A stretch of 64,000 nucleotides of DNA from UBA5266 sp002411545 (lineage in GTDB: Bacteria > Bacteroidota > Bacteroidia > Bacteroidales > WCHB1-69). This document shows, one piece after another, positions 16,490-25,764 of the stretch. The stretch is taken from NCBI GenBank assembly GCA_028693085.1, contig JAQUWC010000002.1, positions 6,917 to 70,916 on the forward strand, given 5' to 3'. A program made the translations under genes and the position numbers. Numbering within the stretch: the first letter of the stretch is position 1; every line of letters starts with the position of its first letter. The notes under the pieces were generated by a model. The model ran no database searches, was not told the DNA's origin, and was given only the letters and a program-made list of their open reading frames with translations.

Positions 16490-18256
16490 ATGAATCCATA
16501 TAAGAAAATGCTAAGGCATATGAAAACATATCAAGCAATTATAATTTTAAGTACACTGATTGGCACTACGAATCTACTGGGACAATCTCAATACGATGTC
16601 GTGGTAAGTTCATCCTTTACTCCTTCCATCAAAGATGCTCAGGAGAAAATCATGAAAGCGGCCGTCTTTGTTGATACAACCAACATAGAAACGAAAGTAG
16701 AATATAATATTGAAGATTTGGTATATACTTTTGAGTACCGCCCCGAACCCATCAAAGCGCCTAAAGTAGGGAAAGACCAAATTACACGCTTATATCGAAA
16801 TTACGTCAAAGCAGGTTTTGGATGGATGGAACCTTATGTAGAATTTAGTCATAGCAATCTACGATCAAAAAATTATGCCTATGGATTGAATGTGAAACAC
16901 CATTCTTTCTTTGGTAAACTCAAAAGTTTCGGACCGGCTTCCTTCAGTCAATCCAACATTGATATGTATGGACAAATGTTTCTGAACAACTATATTATCA
17001 ATGCCAATGTTGACTATCAACATCATTTCGTTCATAGTTACGGATATAATACCGATTCCTTGAAAAAAATATTCGGTATAAGCGATATATACTTTCCAAA
17101 AGCCAAAGAAATCGCCCGTCACTATCAAACAGCGCATGCCAATGTAAGTGCCATGAGTAATTACGGAACACGTTCTAACAAATTAACCCAAATCTATTCA
17201 TTAGATTACGATTTCCTTTTCGACAATTTTTCATCCTATGAACATCAACTCCAAGCCAAAAGCACCTTGTTTCAAAAAATAAACATAGCCAGACTGGATA
17301 TGGCAAAATTGGGAGGCAATATGGATGTGAATTATTATCATAACAAATGGGCACTTCAAGACATCAAAAAAGACCGTTGGTTGTTCAACCTCCGACCTAA
17401 CTTACAATTTGCCTATCATAATTTCTCTTTCCGTATAGGATTTGATCTTGCCATGCGTTTACAAGACAGTGCTAAATTTGCTATTTATCCCAACATAGAA
17501 GCATTGTTAAATGTGGTCCCCAATATTTTGACTTTCTATGTAGGTGTTGATGGAGGCATGAAACACTACTCCTATCTTGAAAGCATGCGTTTAAATCCGT
17601 TTTTATCGGATTATCTCGACTTAGGATTCGTAAATCAACACATCCGTTTGTATGCCGGCACCAAAACCAACCTTTCTCATTCCTTATTTTTTGGAGCCGG
17701 AGCCTCCTTGTCGCTCAACGACGATATGCCATTTTTCTTTAACGACACATCCTCTCGTTTTTCGCTAAACGACACGACGGCCGTTAATTTATACAATACA
17801 TTTTTATTGGTAAAAAGTCAATCCATACACACCAACGCTCACCTCAATTTGACCTATACGTATAAGAATATATTTAACATCGCTTTATCTTTCGAATACA
17901 ACCTTTATTCCACTGATTCAATCAAGAAAGCATGGTATAAACCATTATTTATTAGTTCTTTGGAAGCAAATTATAATCTAAAAGATAAATTCTTGTTCTC
18001 TTTCGATTTCTATATACACAGCGGGGCCTATTATCCCTCCATGCAAGCTGATGCCAGCATCAAATCGGAAGTCATGAAGTCGGTATTCGACTTTAACATC
18101 GGCTGTGAATATCGTTGGAATAAACGTTTATCCTTTTTCTTAGACCTAAATAATTTTGCCGCTCAACGAAATTATTTTTATTACAACTATCCCTCTGAAC
18201 GTATCAACTTCTTATTGGGCGTTAAATATATTTTCGGAGGAGAACTTACCAACTAA
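16490..18256 (+). CDS. Outer-membrane beta-barrel protein partnered with the TPR protein
   Basis: About 588 residues (578 if the start is the ATG at 16520, which gives the better signal peptide MKTYQAIIILSTLIGTTNLLGQ). A short periplasmic region (SSFTPSIKDAQ to about residue 100) is followed by alternating hydrophobic/polar strands with many Tyr, Asn and Phe residues. The C-terminal strand ends FLLGVKYIFGG, as in transmembrane beta barrels. No TonB box or plug domain is recognisable, so it is not a standard TonB receptor. It follows the TPR gene by 10 bases and precedes the SDR gene by 13. Function is unknown. Confidence 0.72.
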   Translation: MNPYKKMLRHMKTYQAIIILSTLIGTTNLLGQSQYDVVVSSSFTPSIKDAQEKIMKAAVFVDTTNIETKVEYNIEDLVYTFEYRPEPIKAPKVGKDQITRLYRNYVKAGFGWMEPYVEFSHSNLRSKNYAYGLNVKHHSFFGKLKSFGPASFSQSNIDMYGQMFLNNYIINANVDYQHHFVHSYGYNTDSLKKIFGISDIYFPKAKEIARHYQTAHANVSAMSNYGTRSNKLTQIYSLDYDFLFDNFSSYEHQLQAKSTLFQKINIARLDMAKLGGNMDVNYYHNKWALQDIKKDRWLFNLRPNLQFAYHNFSFRIGFDLAMRLQDSAKFAIYPNIEALLNVVPNILTFYVGVDGGMKHYSYLESMRLNPFLSDYLDLGFVNQHIRLYAGTKTNLSHSLFFGAGASLSLNDDMPFFFNDTSSRFSLNDTTAVNLYNTFLLVKSQSIHTNAHLNLTYTYKNIFNIALSFEYNLYSTDSIKKAWYKPLFISSLEANYNLKDKFLFSFDFYIHSGAYYPSMQADASIKSEVMKSVFDFNIGCEYRWNKRLSFFLDLNNFAAQRNYFYYNYPSERINFLLGVKYIFGGELTN

Positions 18257-18269
18257 ATAACATATAATT

Positions 18270-19025
18270 ATGATAGCTTATATTACAGGTGCAAGCAGCG
18301 GTTTTGGTAAAGCCATTGCCCTCAAACTTGCCGAAAACAAGTATGACCTTATTATTACCGGCCGACGTGAACATTTATTACGTGCCTTAGAAAAGGAAAT
18401 CAAAGAAACCTATCAACGCGACGTTCTCGTATTGGCCTATGATGTGAGGAACCGTCAACAAACGTTCCATATGAACGAAAACCTACCCGATAAATGGAAA
18501 GCAATCGATGTATTGGTAAACAATGCTGGATTAGCAGCCGGAATGGACCATATCCAAGAGGGCAATATCAACGACTGGGAACAAATGATCGATACCAATC
18601 TGAAAGGATTATTATACGTCACCCGCAGCATAGCTCCTTATATGGTGGCACGTAAAAAAGGACATATCTTTAACATAGGCTCCATTGCCGGAAAAGAAGT
18701 ATATCCGAAAGGAAACGTATATTGTGCAACAAAATTTGCCGTGGATGCTCTTACCAAAGCCATGCGCATAGACATGCTACATTCAGGTATTAAAGTAACA
18801 CAATTGGCCCCCGGTGCTGCCGAAACCGAATTCTCATTGGTTCGCTTTAAAAACGATAAAGAAGCCGCCGACAATGTATATAAAGGTTACACTCCGCTCT
18901 ACGCCGACGATATTGCACATATCATTTCCTTTGTGCTATCACTCCCCGATCATGTGTGTATCAATGATATGGTCATTACTTGTAAAGCGCAAGCATCTGC
19001 CACACAATTCCATAAAGAGCTGTAA
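18270..19025 (+). CDS. SDR-family oxidoreductase (YdfG-like)
   Basis: A 251-residue cytosolic short-chain dehydrogenase. The nucleotide motif is TGASSGFG near residues 6-13, followed by GRREHL, which favours NADP(H). NNAGLAAG is the conserved Asn motif. The catalytic set is Ser in NIGSIAG and YCATK (Tyr-x-x-x-Lys). The closest characterised relatives are serine/3-hydroxy acid dehydrogenases such as YdfG. It is the third gene of the operon that begins with the TPR protein, though a functional link is not obvious. Confidence 0.9.
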   Translation: MIAYITGASSGFGKAIALKLAENKYDLIITGRREHLLRALEKEIKETYQRDVLVLAYDVRNRQQTFHMNENLPDKWKAIDVLVNNAGLAAGMDHIQEGNINDWEQMIDTNLKGLLYVTRSIAPYMVARKKGHIFNIGSIAGKEVYPKGNVYCATKFAVDALTKAMRIDMLHSGIKVTQLAPGAAETEFSLVRFKNDKEAADNVYKGYTPLYADDIAHIISFVLSLPDHVCINDMVITCKAQASATQFHKEL

Positions 19026-19186
19026 TCTAAATTCCTATATTTTATAATACACGCCTACGCTACCTAAAAATAAGATTTATATTGCTTCCATAATCAAAAG
19101 GAAACATATTCGCTTTTTGTATTGTTTCATGTATATGATACGATTCAAATAATAGCTCTTTCAAAAATATAGGAGCTTTTCTGTTC

Positions 19187-19219
19187 TTTGTGGAAACTAA
19201 AAATAAAAGTGTAATTTTG
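19187..19219 (+). promoter_or_regulatory. Bacteroidetes promoter (-33 and -7) for aminopeptidase P
   Basis: TTTG at 19187-19190 and TAATTTTG at 19212-19219 are 21 bases apart, an excellent match to the TTTG-N19-21-TAnnTTTG consensus. Transcription should begin near 19226, which fixes the start codon at 19247 rather than at 19190. Confidence 0.75.
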
Positions 19220-19246
19220 CATTTATTTTCATTAAATACAAAAATC

Positions 19247-20638
19247 ATGTTTGACAAAAACACCTATATTCAAAGACGTAATGCATTAAAAAAAACCGTA
19301 AAAGACGGCATTCTACTTTTTTTGGGAAACAACGAAGCTCCCATGAACTATCCATCAAACACTTATCATTACCGCCAAGATAGTCATTTTATATATTTTT
19401 TCGGAATACAATTGGATCATTTAGCGGCTGTAATCGATCTGGATGAAGATAAAGAAATTATTTTTGGGGATAATTATACCATCGACGATATCATATGGAT
19501 GGGTAATCAACCAACCATCGAAGCATTGGCAGGGCAATGCGGAGTAACACACACTCAATCTTTGGCTAACTTAATTAACTATTTGCAAAAGGCTCAATCA
19601 TCGGGTCGAAAAATTCATTATTTACCCCCTTATCGGGATGACAACAAAATATTTTTACATCATACCCTGGGTATTGCTTTTGATGCATTGAAACAAAAGG
19701 CTTCCATTGAATTTATCAAAGGGGTAGTTTCCTTACGTGAAGTAAAAGACGACGAAGAACTTCAAGAAATGGAAAAAGCCTGTAACCTGGGTGTCGATAT
19801 GCATATGGCGGCCATGCGTTATTGCAAAGTCGGTAAATTGGAAAGAGAACTTTCGGGTATGATTGAAGGCATAGCTCTTTCGGGCGGAAACGGGGTTTCT
19901 TTTCCGGTTATATTATCTCAAAACGGCGAAACCTTACACAACCACAATCATGAACAAAAATTAGAAAATGGGCGCATGTTGTTGGTAGATGCCGGAGCCG
20001 AATTAAAAACAGGCTATTCTTCAGATTACACACGCAGTTTTCCCGTTTCGGGTAGATTCACTCAAAAACAAAAAGAAATTTACGAAATCGTATTGAAAGC
20101 TAATTTGGAAGCTATTGCTATGGCTAAACCCGGACTAAATTATTTCGACGTTCATTTACACGCTACTACGATTATCGCAAAAGGATTAACCCAGTTAGGT
20201 TTAATGAAAGGCAATGCCGAAGAGGCAGCAAAAGTGGGAGCTCATGCTTTATTTATGCCACACGGATTGGGGCATATGCTTGGATTGGATGTACACGATA
20301 TGGAAGATCTGGGCGAAAACTATGTAGGTTATACCGAATACATACAACGCAGTAGCATCTTCGGTCATGGCAGTTTACGTTGCGGCAAAACATTGAAAAA
20401 AGGATTTGTCTTAACGGTTGAACCCGGCATATACTTTATCCCACAATTAATCAGCATATGGGAAAAAGAAAATAAATTCGTGGAATATATTAATTACGAT
20501 AAAGTAAAATCATATATAGGTTTTGGCGGCATCAGAATTGAAGACGACATCGTCATTACCGATACGGCTTGTCGCGTCATCGGACGACCTCTCCCTAAAA
20601 AGGTAACCGAAATAGAATCTCTTATGAATCTATCCTAA
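19247..20638 (+). CDS. pepP: Xaa-Pro aminopeptidase (aminopeptidase P, M24B)
   Basis: A 463-residue cytosolic metallopeptidase that removes N-terminal residues preceding proline. The N-terminal AMP_N domain covers about 1-130 (HYRQDSHFIYFFG). The pita-bread catalytic domain follows with the five metal ligands visible: Asp248 (VDAGAE), Asp260 (SSDYTRSF), His343 (GLGHMLG), Glu392 (TVEPGIYF) and Glu432 (RIEDD). The length is typical. The promoter at 19187-19219 rules out the longer frame from 19190. It fits the peptide-degrading character of the window (pepD, DPP IV). Confidence 0.92.
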   Translation: MFDKNTYIQRRNALKKTVKDGILLFLGNNEAPMNYPSNTYHYRQDSHFIYFFGIQLDHLAAVIDLDEDKEIIFGDNYTIDDIIWMGNQPTIEALAGQCGVTHTQSLANLINYLQKAQSSGRKIHYLPPYRDDNKIFLHHTLGIAFDALKQKASIEFIKGVVSLREVKDDEELQEMEKACNLGVDMHMAAMRYCKVGKLERELSGMIEGIALSGGNGVSFPVILSQNGETLHNHNHEQKLENGRMLLVDAGAELKTGYSSDYTRSFPVSGRFTQKQKEIYEIVLKANLEAIAMAKPGLNYFDVHLHATTIIAKGLTQLGLMKGNAEEAAKVGAHALFMPHGLGHMLGLDVHDMEDLGENYVGYTEYIQRSSIFGHGSLRCGKTLKKGFVLTVEPGIYFIPQLISIWEKENKFVEYINYDKVKSYIGFGGIRIEDDIVITDTACRVIGRPLPKKVTEIESLMNLS

Positions 20639-20689
20639 GATATAGATTCTAAAACTAATAGAGATACAAAAACAACAAGCGCAAAACGT

Positions 20690-21241
20690 ATGGATGTTAC
20701 CTCAATCATTTTTATTGCCATCGGATTAGCCATGGATAGTTTTGCTGTGAGCATTTCTATTGGCAGCTGTTCTTCCTTATTTCGCTACAAACAAGCCTTC
20801 TTAACCGCTTTTATCATGGGAGCCTTTCAAGCTCTTATGCCTGTAGTAGGATGGGCATTAGCTTTCCACTTTGCTGAATCTATTTCCGATTTCGACCACT
20901 GGATCGCTTTTATCCTTTTATCCTATTTAGGTGGTAAAATGATATATGAATCGTTTCAGAAAAAAGATAAACCTTGCATTATCTTTTCATTAAAAACATT
21001 ACTTATACTGGGAATTGCTACCAGTATCGATGCTTTAGCCATTGGAATTAGTTTTGCTTTTCTGAATATAAATATTATCTTACCGGTGATTATTATCGGA
21101 CTCATTGCTTTCTTGTTTTCTTTTGCTGCTGTCTTTATCGGATTTCGTTTTGGTAAATTGAAAATCATGAGAGTTGAACTCATTGGAGGCCTCATATTGA
21201 TAGCTATTGGCACTAAAATACTGATAGAACATATGTTTTAA
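20690..21241 (+). CDS. mntP: MntP-family manganese efflux pump
   Basis: A 183-residue inner-membrane protein with six predicted helices in two homologous halves. Each half starts with an Asp-containing motif: AMDSFAVSISIG near residue 15 and ATSIDALAIGISF near residue 110. These are the MntP (DUF204) signature, with the Asp residues needed for Mn2+ export. It is 51 bases after pepP and 19 bases before the BASS-type transporter. The mntP leader in other bacteria often contains a Mn riboswitch; the 51-base gap here is too short to hold one. Confidence 0.92.
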   Translation: MDVTSIIFIAIGLAMDSFAVSISIGSCSSLFRYKQAFLTAFIMGAFQALMPVVGWALAFHFAESISDFDHWIAFILLSYLGGKMIYESFQKKDKPCIIFSLKTLLILGIATSIDALAIGISFAFLNINIILPVIIIGLIAFLFSFAAVFIGFRFGKLKIMRVELIGGLILIAIGTKILIEHMF

Positions 21242-21260
21242 GCCTTGTAATCAAATCAAC

Positions 21261-22163
21261 ATGCAGCAATATAGAAGTTATGTATTACCGTTTGCTATTA
21301 TATTGGGACTCTTGTTTCATTCCTATATTATCTTACTGTCGAGCGCTGTTCCAATTTTAATATTCTTGATGTTATTTTTTACCTATAGTTCTATCCACGT
21401 GAGCAAAATGCGGATTGGCAATTTTGACTTGTATTTACTTCTTTTTCAATTAGTAGCAAGTATTCTATCTTATATTTTGTTATACACTTTCGACCATGAA
21501 CTTGCACAAGGAGCTTTGGTATGTATATTAGCCCCAACAGCAACTTCAGCCGTTGTCATTGCCGTCATGTTGGGAGGCAACCTAACCACTATGGGAGTAT
21601 ACACTTTATTAAGTAATTTGGTTGTTGCTTTTATGGCTCCTATCTATTTTTCGTTCATAGGAGGCTGCGCGAAACTATCTTTTTGGGAATCGTTCGGATT
21701 GATATTTGCAAAAATAGCTCCGGTATTAATACTCCCGTTTATTTTAGCCGTAAGCATTCAAAAGTTCTCTCCTACACTAAATACCAAAATCTTAAAATTG
21801 CAATTTATTTCGTTTTATTTATGGGCATTGGCATTGACCGTCGTCATTGCAAAAATCATTAATTTCATTTTAAATCAACAAGGAATTAGCCTTTGGTTTA
21901 TGATAGGCGCCGGTATATTAGCCCTGATCATATGTATTATACAATTCGCATTGGGTAAATATATCGGCAATCGTTACGGAGATAAAGTTGCAGGTGGTCA
22001 ATCTTTGGGACAAAAAAATACCGTTTTAGCCATTTGGATGTCCCAAACCTATTTGAATCCCATAAGTTCAATCATTCCAGCCATCTATGTGATATTACAA
22101 AATGTATATAACAGTTATCAACTTTGGAAACAAGACACTAACCACCGTAAACAGCATGGATAA
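21261..22163 (+). CDS. BASS-family (bile acid:sodium symporter-like) transporter
   Basis: A 300-residue inner-membrane protein with nine or ten helices. The segment LAPTATSAVVIAVMLGGN near residue 95 and the late GGQSLGQKNTVLAIWMSQTY segment correspond to the two crossed, unwound helices that form the sodium/substrate site in this fold. Bacteroidetes members often export or import organic anions; the substrate here is unknown. It follows mntP by 19 bases. Its last 26 bases overlap the 3' end of thiS on the opposite strand. Confidence 0.78.
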   Translation: MQQYRSYVLPFAIILGLLFHSYIILLSSAVPILIFLMLFFTYSSIHVSKMRIGNFDLYLLLFQLVASILSYILLYTFDHELAQGALVCILAPTATSAVVIAVMLGGNLTTMGVYTLLSNLVVAFMAPIYFSFIGGCAKLSFWESFGLIFAKIAPVLILPFILAVSIQKFSPTLNTKILKLQFISFYLWALALTVVIAKIINFILNQQGISLWFMIGAGILALIICIIQFALGKYIGNRYGDKVAGGQSLGQKNTVLAIWMSQTYLNPISSIIPAIYVILQNVYNSYQLWKQDTNHRKQHG

Positions 22164-22344
22164 GTACTATCTTATCATCGTTTTGTAAAATGGTGTTTTC
22201 CCATTCCACGCGGGCTATCACTTTATTATTGATTGCAACCGCCAAGCGTTTATCTTCTTCCCGATGTAAAATTTTCATTAAATCCATAAGCGAAGAAGCC
22301 ACTTCGATTTGTTGTTCACGATTATTCACAAACACTTGTATCAT
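22138..22344 (-). CDS. thiS: Sulfur carrier protein ThiS
   Basis: A 68-residue ubiquitin-fold protein ending in VYGG. The terminal Gly-Gly is the site that is adenylated and thiocarboxylated to carry sulfur for the thiazole ring of thiamine. It overlaps thiD by 4 bases and is the last gene of the aroG/Q-thiD-thiS operon. Its 3' end overlaps the convergent BASS transporter gene. The partner genes thiF, thiG and thiH are not in the window. Confidence 0.9.
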   Translation of the reverse strand: MIQVFVNNREQQIEVASSLMDLMKILHREEDKRLAVAINNKVIARVEWENTILQNDDKIVLIHAVYGG

Positions 22345-23177
22345 ACATTCCTTTTTTTAATAATTTTTAATTTTTGAGGATTAAAACCATGATTTAACGG
22401 CCCGTGTCCATGCCCCAAAACAAGATCCTTTCCTTGCATAATAGCCATAAAGACATATTTTTTCGCTAAATCTACTGCTTCAGGCAATGCATATCCTAAG
22501 GCTAAATAACTGGCTATTGCCGACGACAGGGTACAACCTGTACCATGTAAATTATTGGTTTCTATATAATCTGAACTAAACGTAAGCGGATTTTCATCTC
22601 CTTGTATCCATAGCACATCCGTCATGCTCTTTGTTTTTAAATGCCCCCCTTTTACCAATACAGCCTTACAACCGTAAGACAGAAGGTCATAAGCTGCCTG
22701 TTTCATCTCATCAACTGTTTCTAAAGATTTGTTTACAAGCAAAGAAGCTTCTTTTAAATTGGGAGTAATGATTGTAGAAAGTGGAAATAAGTTTTTCTTC
22801 ATACTTTCAATCGTTGAATGTTGTATGAGAGAATCTCCGCTTGTAGCCACCATGACCGGATCAAGCACAATATATTTTGGCTTATATGTTAGCAAAGCTT
22901 GCGTCAACACCTCCACAACTTCCGGACTATGTAACATACCGATTTTAACAGCGTCGATGTGAAAATCATCCATGACCGCTTGCAATTGCTGTCGAAAAAC
23001 ATCCATCGTTACCGACTGAATGCCTTTGACTCCTAAGGTGTTTTGAGCGGTAATCGCCGTGATGACTGTAGCAGCATAAAGCCCTAAGGAAGAGATGGTT
23101 TTTATATCCGCTTGAATGCCCGCTCCACCTCCGCTATCCGAACCGGCAACACTGACTACTACAGGATATGTTTTCAT
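22341..23177 (-). CDS. thiD: Hydroxymethylpyrimidine/phosphomethylpyrimidine kinase
   Basis: A 278-residue ribokinase-fold enzyme that phosphorylates HMP and HMP-P in thiamine synthesis. Visible motifs are VAGSDSGGGAGIQADIKT at residues 10-27 (HMP site), VLDPVMVATSGD, and the anion-hole/catalytic loop NNLHGTGCTLSSAIA, whose GTGC holds the catalytic Cys/Asp region typical of ThiD. The length is normal. It overlaps thiS (4 bases) and the upstream DAHP synthase/chorismate mutase gene (4 bases), indicating translational coupling. Confidence 0.93.
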   Translation of the reverse strand: MKTYPVVVSVAGSDSGGGAGIQADIKTISSLGLYAATVITAITAQNTLGVKGIQSVTMDVFRQQLQAVMDDFHIDAVKIGMLHSPEVVEVLTQALLTYKPKYIVLDPVMVATSGDSLIQHSTIESMKKNLFPLSTIITPNLKEASLLVNKSLETVDEMKQAAYDLLSYGCKAVLVKGGHLKTKSMTDVLWIQGDENPLTFSSDYIETNNLHGTGCTLSSAIASYLALGYALPEAVDLAKKYVFMAIMQGKDLVLGHGHGPLNHGFNPQKLKIIKKRNV

Positions 23178-24244
23178 TTTTTTACCTTAATAATTTCTTC
23201 TTGTATTTTGATGGTTTCTTCATGCAAAACCTCCATGAGTTTTTGCATAAAATCCTTATTTAAATGCCAATAATCACTTTGTTGCAATACGTGATCAATA
23301 ACTTCTTGCCAACGATTAATTTGCAACAAAGAAATATTCTTCTCTTTTTTGTAGTATGCAATCTTCTCCACAATTTCCAAACGTCTGGCCAGGAGTGCGC
23401 ATAAATCTTTATCCAGCTCATCAATCATATCACGGTATGTTTTCAACTGTTTGTCTTTTTTTTCTGTCAGAGAAGGAATGCGTAATTGTGTGATTAAATT
23501 AAAGAATTCAGTCGGTTTTAGTTGTTGACTTCTATCACTCAAAGCCTGAGTAGGATCAACATGCACTTCAATCATCAAGCCATTTACATCCATATACAAA
23601 GCTTTTTGAGCAATTTCGAAAATAAAATCCTTATTTCCTGCCATGTGGCTTGGATCGCAGAGCATGGGGATTTCGGGATGCCGGCGTTTGAATTCTATGG
23701 GAATATTCCATAAAGGATTGTTTCTATATATGGAATGTTCATAGGTAGAAAATCCTCTGTGTATGGAAGCCATTTTTTTTATTCCGGCTTTGGCCAAGCG
23801 CTCAAAAGCTCCTATCCATAAATGTAAATCGGGCGAAATAGGATTTTTAATCATGATGCTAACATCACTGCCTTTAGCAGTATCGGCTATAGCCTGTACC
23901 ATGAAAGGATTAACGCTCGTTCGTGCACCTATCCAAAAATACCGTATATTATGTTTTAAAGCGATTTCGAGATGTTGAGGTATGGCTATTTCAATACAAG
24001 TCGGGATATGATAGCTTTGTTCAACCTCTTGCAACCAGGATAAAGCTTGTTCCCCACACCCTTCAAAACTATGAGGTGATGAACGAGGCTTCCATACGCC
24101 ACAACGAAACAAGGATATCATGGGTTTTTCCGAAAGCTGAAGAGCAGTCTCTAACACCTGCTCTCGCGATTCGGCACTGCATGGCCCTGCTATAAGTAAG
24201 GGTGTGTGGTTTTGTGATGATACTAACGGTTGAATGTCAAACAT
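23174..24244 (-). CDS. Bifunctional DAHP synthase/chorismate mutase
   Basis: A 356-residue fusion of two shikimate-pathway enzymes. Residues 1 to about 255 form a class I-beta (KDO8PS-like) DAHP synthase with LLIAGPCSAES, GVWKPRSSP, GARTSVNPF and CDPSHMAGNKDF. From about 262 an AroQ-type chorismate mutase follows, with YRDMIDELDKDLCALLARR and a central KIAYYKKEKN. This order is usual in Bacteroidetes, where the mutase domain allows prephenate-type feedback control. It is the first gene of a minus-strand operon with thiD and thiS. A -7 box is at 24298-24305. Confidence 0.93.
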   Translation of the reverse strand: MFDIQPLVSSQNHTPLLIAGPCSAESREQVLETALQLSEKPMISLFRCGVWKPRSSPHSFEGCGEQALSWLQEVEQSYHIPTCIEIAIPQHLEIALKHNIRYFWIGARTSVNPFMVQAIADTAKGSDVSIMIKNPISPDLHLWIGAFERLAKAGIKKMASIHRGFSTYEHSIYRNNPLWNIPIEFKRRHPEIPMLCDPSHMAGNKDFIFEIAQKALYMDVNGLMIEVHVDPTQALSDRSQQLKPTEFFNLITQLRIPSLTEKKDKQLKTYRDMIDELDKDLCALLARRLEIVEKIAYYKKEKNISLLQINRWQEVIDHVLQQSDYWHLNKDFMQKLMEVLHEETIKIQEEIIKVKK

Positions 24245-24297
24245 ACCTTTTAATTATCAGAATTTTGATGCCTGTATACAGAATTAGTACTGCTCTG

Positions 24298-24305
24298 CAA
24301 AAGTA
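24298..24305 (-). promoter_or_regulatory. -7 promoter box for the aroG/Q-thiD-thiS operon
   Basis: CAAAAGTA on the plus strand reads TACTTTTG on the minus strand, a perfect TAnnTTTG, 54 bases upstream of the ATG at 24244. The -33 element is unclear. Confidence 0.5.
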
Positions 24306-24398
24306 ATCTTTATTTCAAAACAAAAAAATGAAACCTACCTTATTTAGGTGCCTTTCTATGGACAAAAAGAGGGTTTTTATTAACATAATACTGTGAAA

Positions 24399-24446
24399 TA
24401 CTTTTGTAAAGATATTTTCATAATGTAATAAGGTTATATAATTTTG
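24399..24446 (+). promoter_or_regulatory. Two candidate -7 boxes for the EnvC-like gene
   Basis: TACTTTTG at 24399-24406 and TAATTTTG at 24439-24446 both match TAnnTTTG ahead of the ATG at 24464. The second would leave a leader of only about ten bases, so the first is the more likely promoter. Confidence 0.4.
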
Positions 24447-24463
24447 TAACATTATAAAACGAC

Positions 24464-25669
24464 ATGTATAAAAATATAAAACAAATAGTATATTTCATAC
24501 TAGTTGTCTGTCTATCATTAGGCAGCAGCCATACTTTATGGAGTCAAACCAGCAAAGAAGCCCTAACCAAAGAAAAAAAACAACTCGAAAAAGAACTAGC
24601 ACAACAAAAAAAACTCTTAGAAGAAACCCGTCGAAACAAAACAGCCTCCCTGCGGGAAATTCAATTAATCACTAATCAAATAAAAAACAGGGAAAAGCTT
24701 ATTCAAACCATCAACGAAGAACTTTCCTATATAGACGTCGAAATAGAGGAAGTAACCAAAGAAATTACCCAATTACAAACTAAACTCGATGAATTGATTG
24801 ATGCCTATAGAAAAGCAATCTACATAGCCTATAAACACCGAAACATGCTTGACAAAGCAAATTTCATTATATCCTCGGAAAACATTCATCAAGCGGTAAA
24901 ACGCATGCGCTATTTACAAGAATATTCCAATGCACTCAATCGCCATGTCTTAATTATTCAACAAACACAAGCAACCAAGAAAGAAAAAGAAAAAGTGTTG
25001 ATGCAAAACAAACAAGAAAAAATGAACCTCTTGGAGCATAAAAACCAAGAAAAAACAAACTTAGTAAAACAACAACGGGACAAAGATCAAGTAGTATCAA
25101 CCTTAAAAAAGAAAGAAAGTCAGATAAATACAGAAATCAATCGTAAAATCAAACGTCAAAAAGCCATTGATAATCAGATAGCCAAAATCATTGAAGCCGA
25201 ATTAGCCAAAGCCAAAAAATCGGTTTCTCCAAAAGTAGAAGCAGCCAATGTAGCATTGTCGGCCGACTTTGCAAATAATCAGGGAAAGCTCCCATGGCCT
25301 GTCGATAAAGGAAATATCATTACAAACTTTGGTACTTACTCTCATCCGGAAGTATCATCGGTATTGATAACAAATAATGGCATTAACATTTTAACAGATA
25401 GAGCGGCCTCCGTACGTTCCATTTTCAACGGAAAAGTATCGACCGTGAGTATCATTGACGGAGCAAATGTGGTTATTATTAGCCACGGTGCCTATCTAAC
25501 CGTATATAGTAATTTAGGAAGCGTCTGTGTAAAGCCCGGCGATGTAGTCAGCACCCGACAAGTTATCGGAAACATGAAATCAGATCCTAACGACAGCAAA
25601 GCGGAACTGCATTTTGAAATACGCAAAGAACGTACACCCCTTAATCCAACTTCCTGGATTAAACAATAA
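24464..25669 (+). CDS. EnvC-like murein hydrolase activator (coiled coil plus degenerate LytM domain)
   Basis: A 401-residue exported protein: signal peptide (1 to about 28), a long coiled coil (about 30-255, rich in Lys/Glu/Gln) and a C-terminal LytM/M23 domain (about 285-400). The zinc site is incomplete. The first His-x-x-x-Asp is replaced by NNGINI, the HxH pair reads SHGAYLTVYSN, and only the final LHFEI motif is intact. This is the pattern of EnvC, which activates cell-division amidases rather than cutting murein itself. It is monocistronic with its own promoter. The role at the septum is inferred from the family. Confidence 0.88.
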   Translation: MYKNIKQIVYFILVVCLSLGSSHTLWSQTSKEALTKEKKQLEKELAQQKKLLEETRRNKTASLREIQLITNQIKNREKLIQTINEELSYIDVEIEEVTKEITQLQTKLDELIDAYRKAIYIAYKHRNMLDKANFIISSENIHQAVKRMRYLQEYSNALNRHVLIIQQTQATKKEKEKVLMQNKQEKMNLLEHKNQEKTNLVKQQRDKDQVVSTLKKKESQINTEINRKIKRQKAIDNQIAKIIEAELAKAKKSVSPKVEAANVALSADFANNQGKLPWPVDKGNIITNFGTYSHPEVSSVLITNNGINILTDRAASVRSIFNGKVSTVSIIDGANVVIISHGAYLTVYSNLGSVCVKPGDVVSTRQVIGNMKSDPNDSKAELHFEIRKERTPLNPTSWIKQ

Positions 25670-25764
25670 GGGTTAAATCACATTCATATAATTTTTTACT
25701 TCTATTTTTATAATTTTTTTGTTCTTATCACGTTGTTTTGTATATTTCTTAAAATTCAAACAAC

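Noticed and set aside
20639..20689. Possible manganese riboswitch before mntP
   Set aside because: The gap is only 51 bases, too short for a yybP-ykoY element, and no matching motif is seen.
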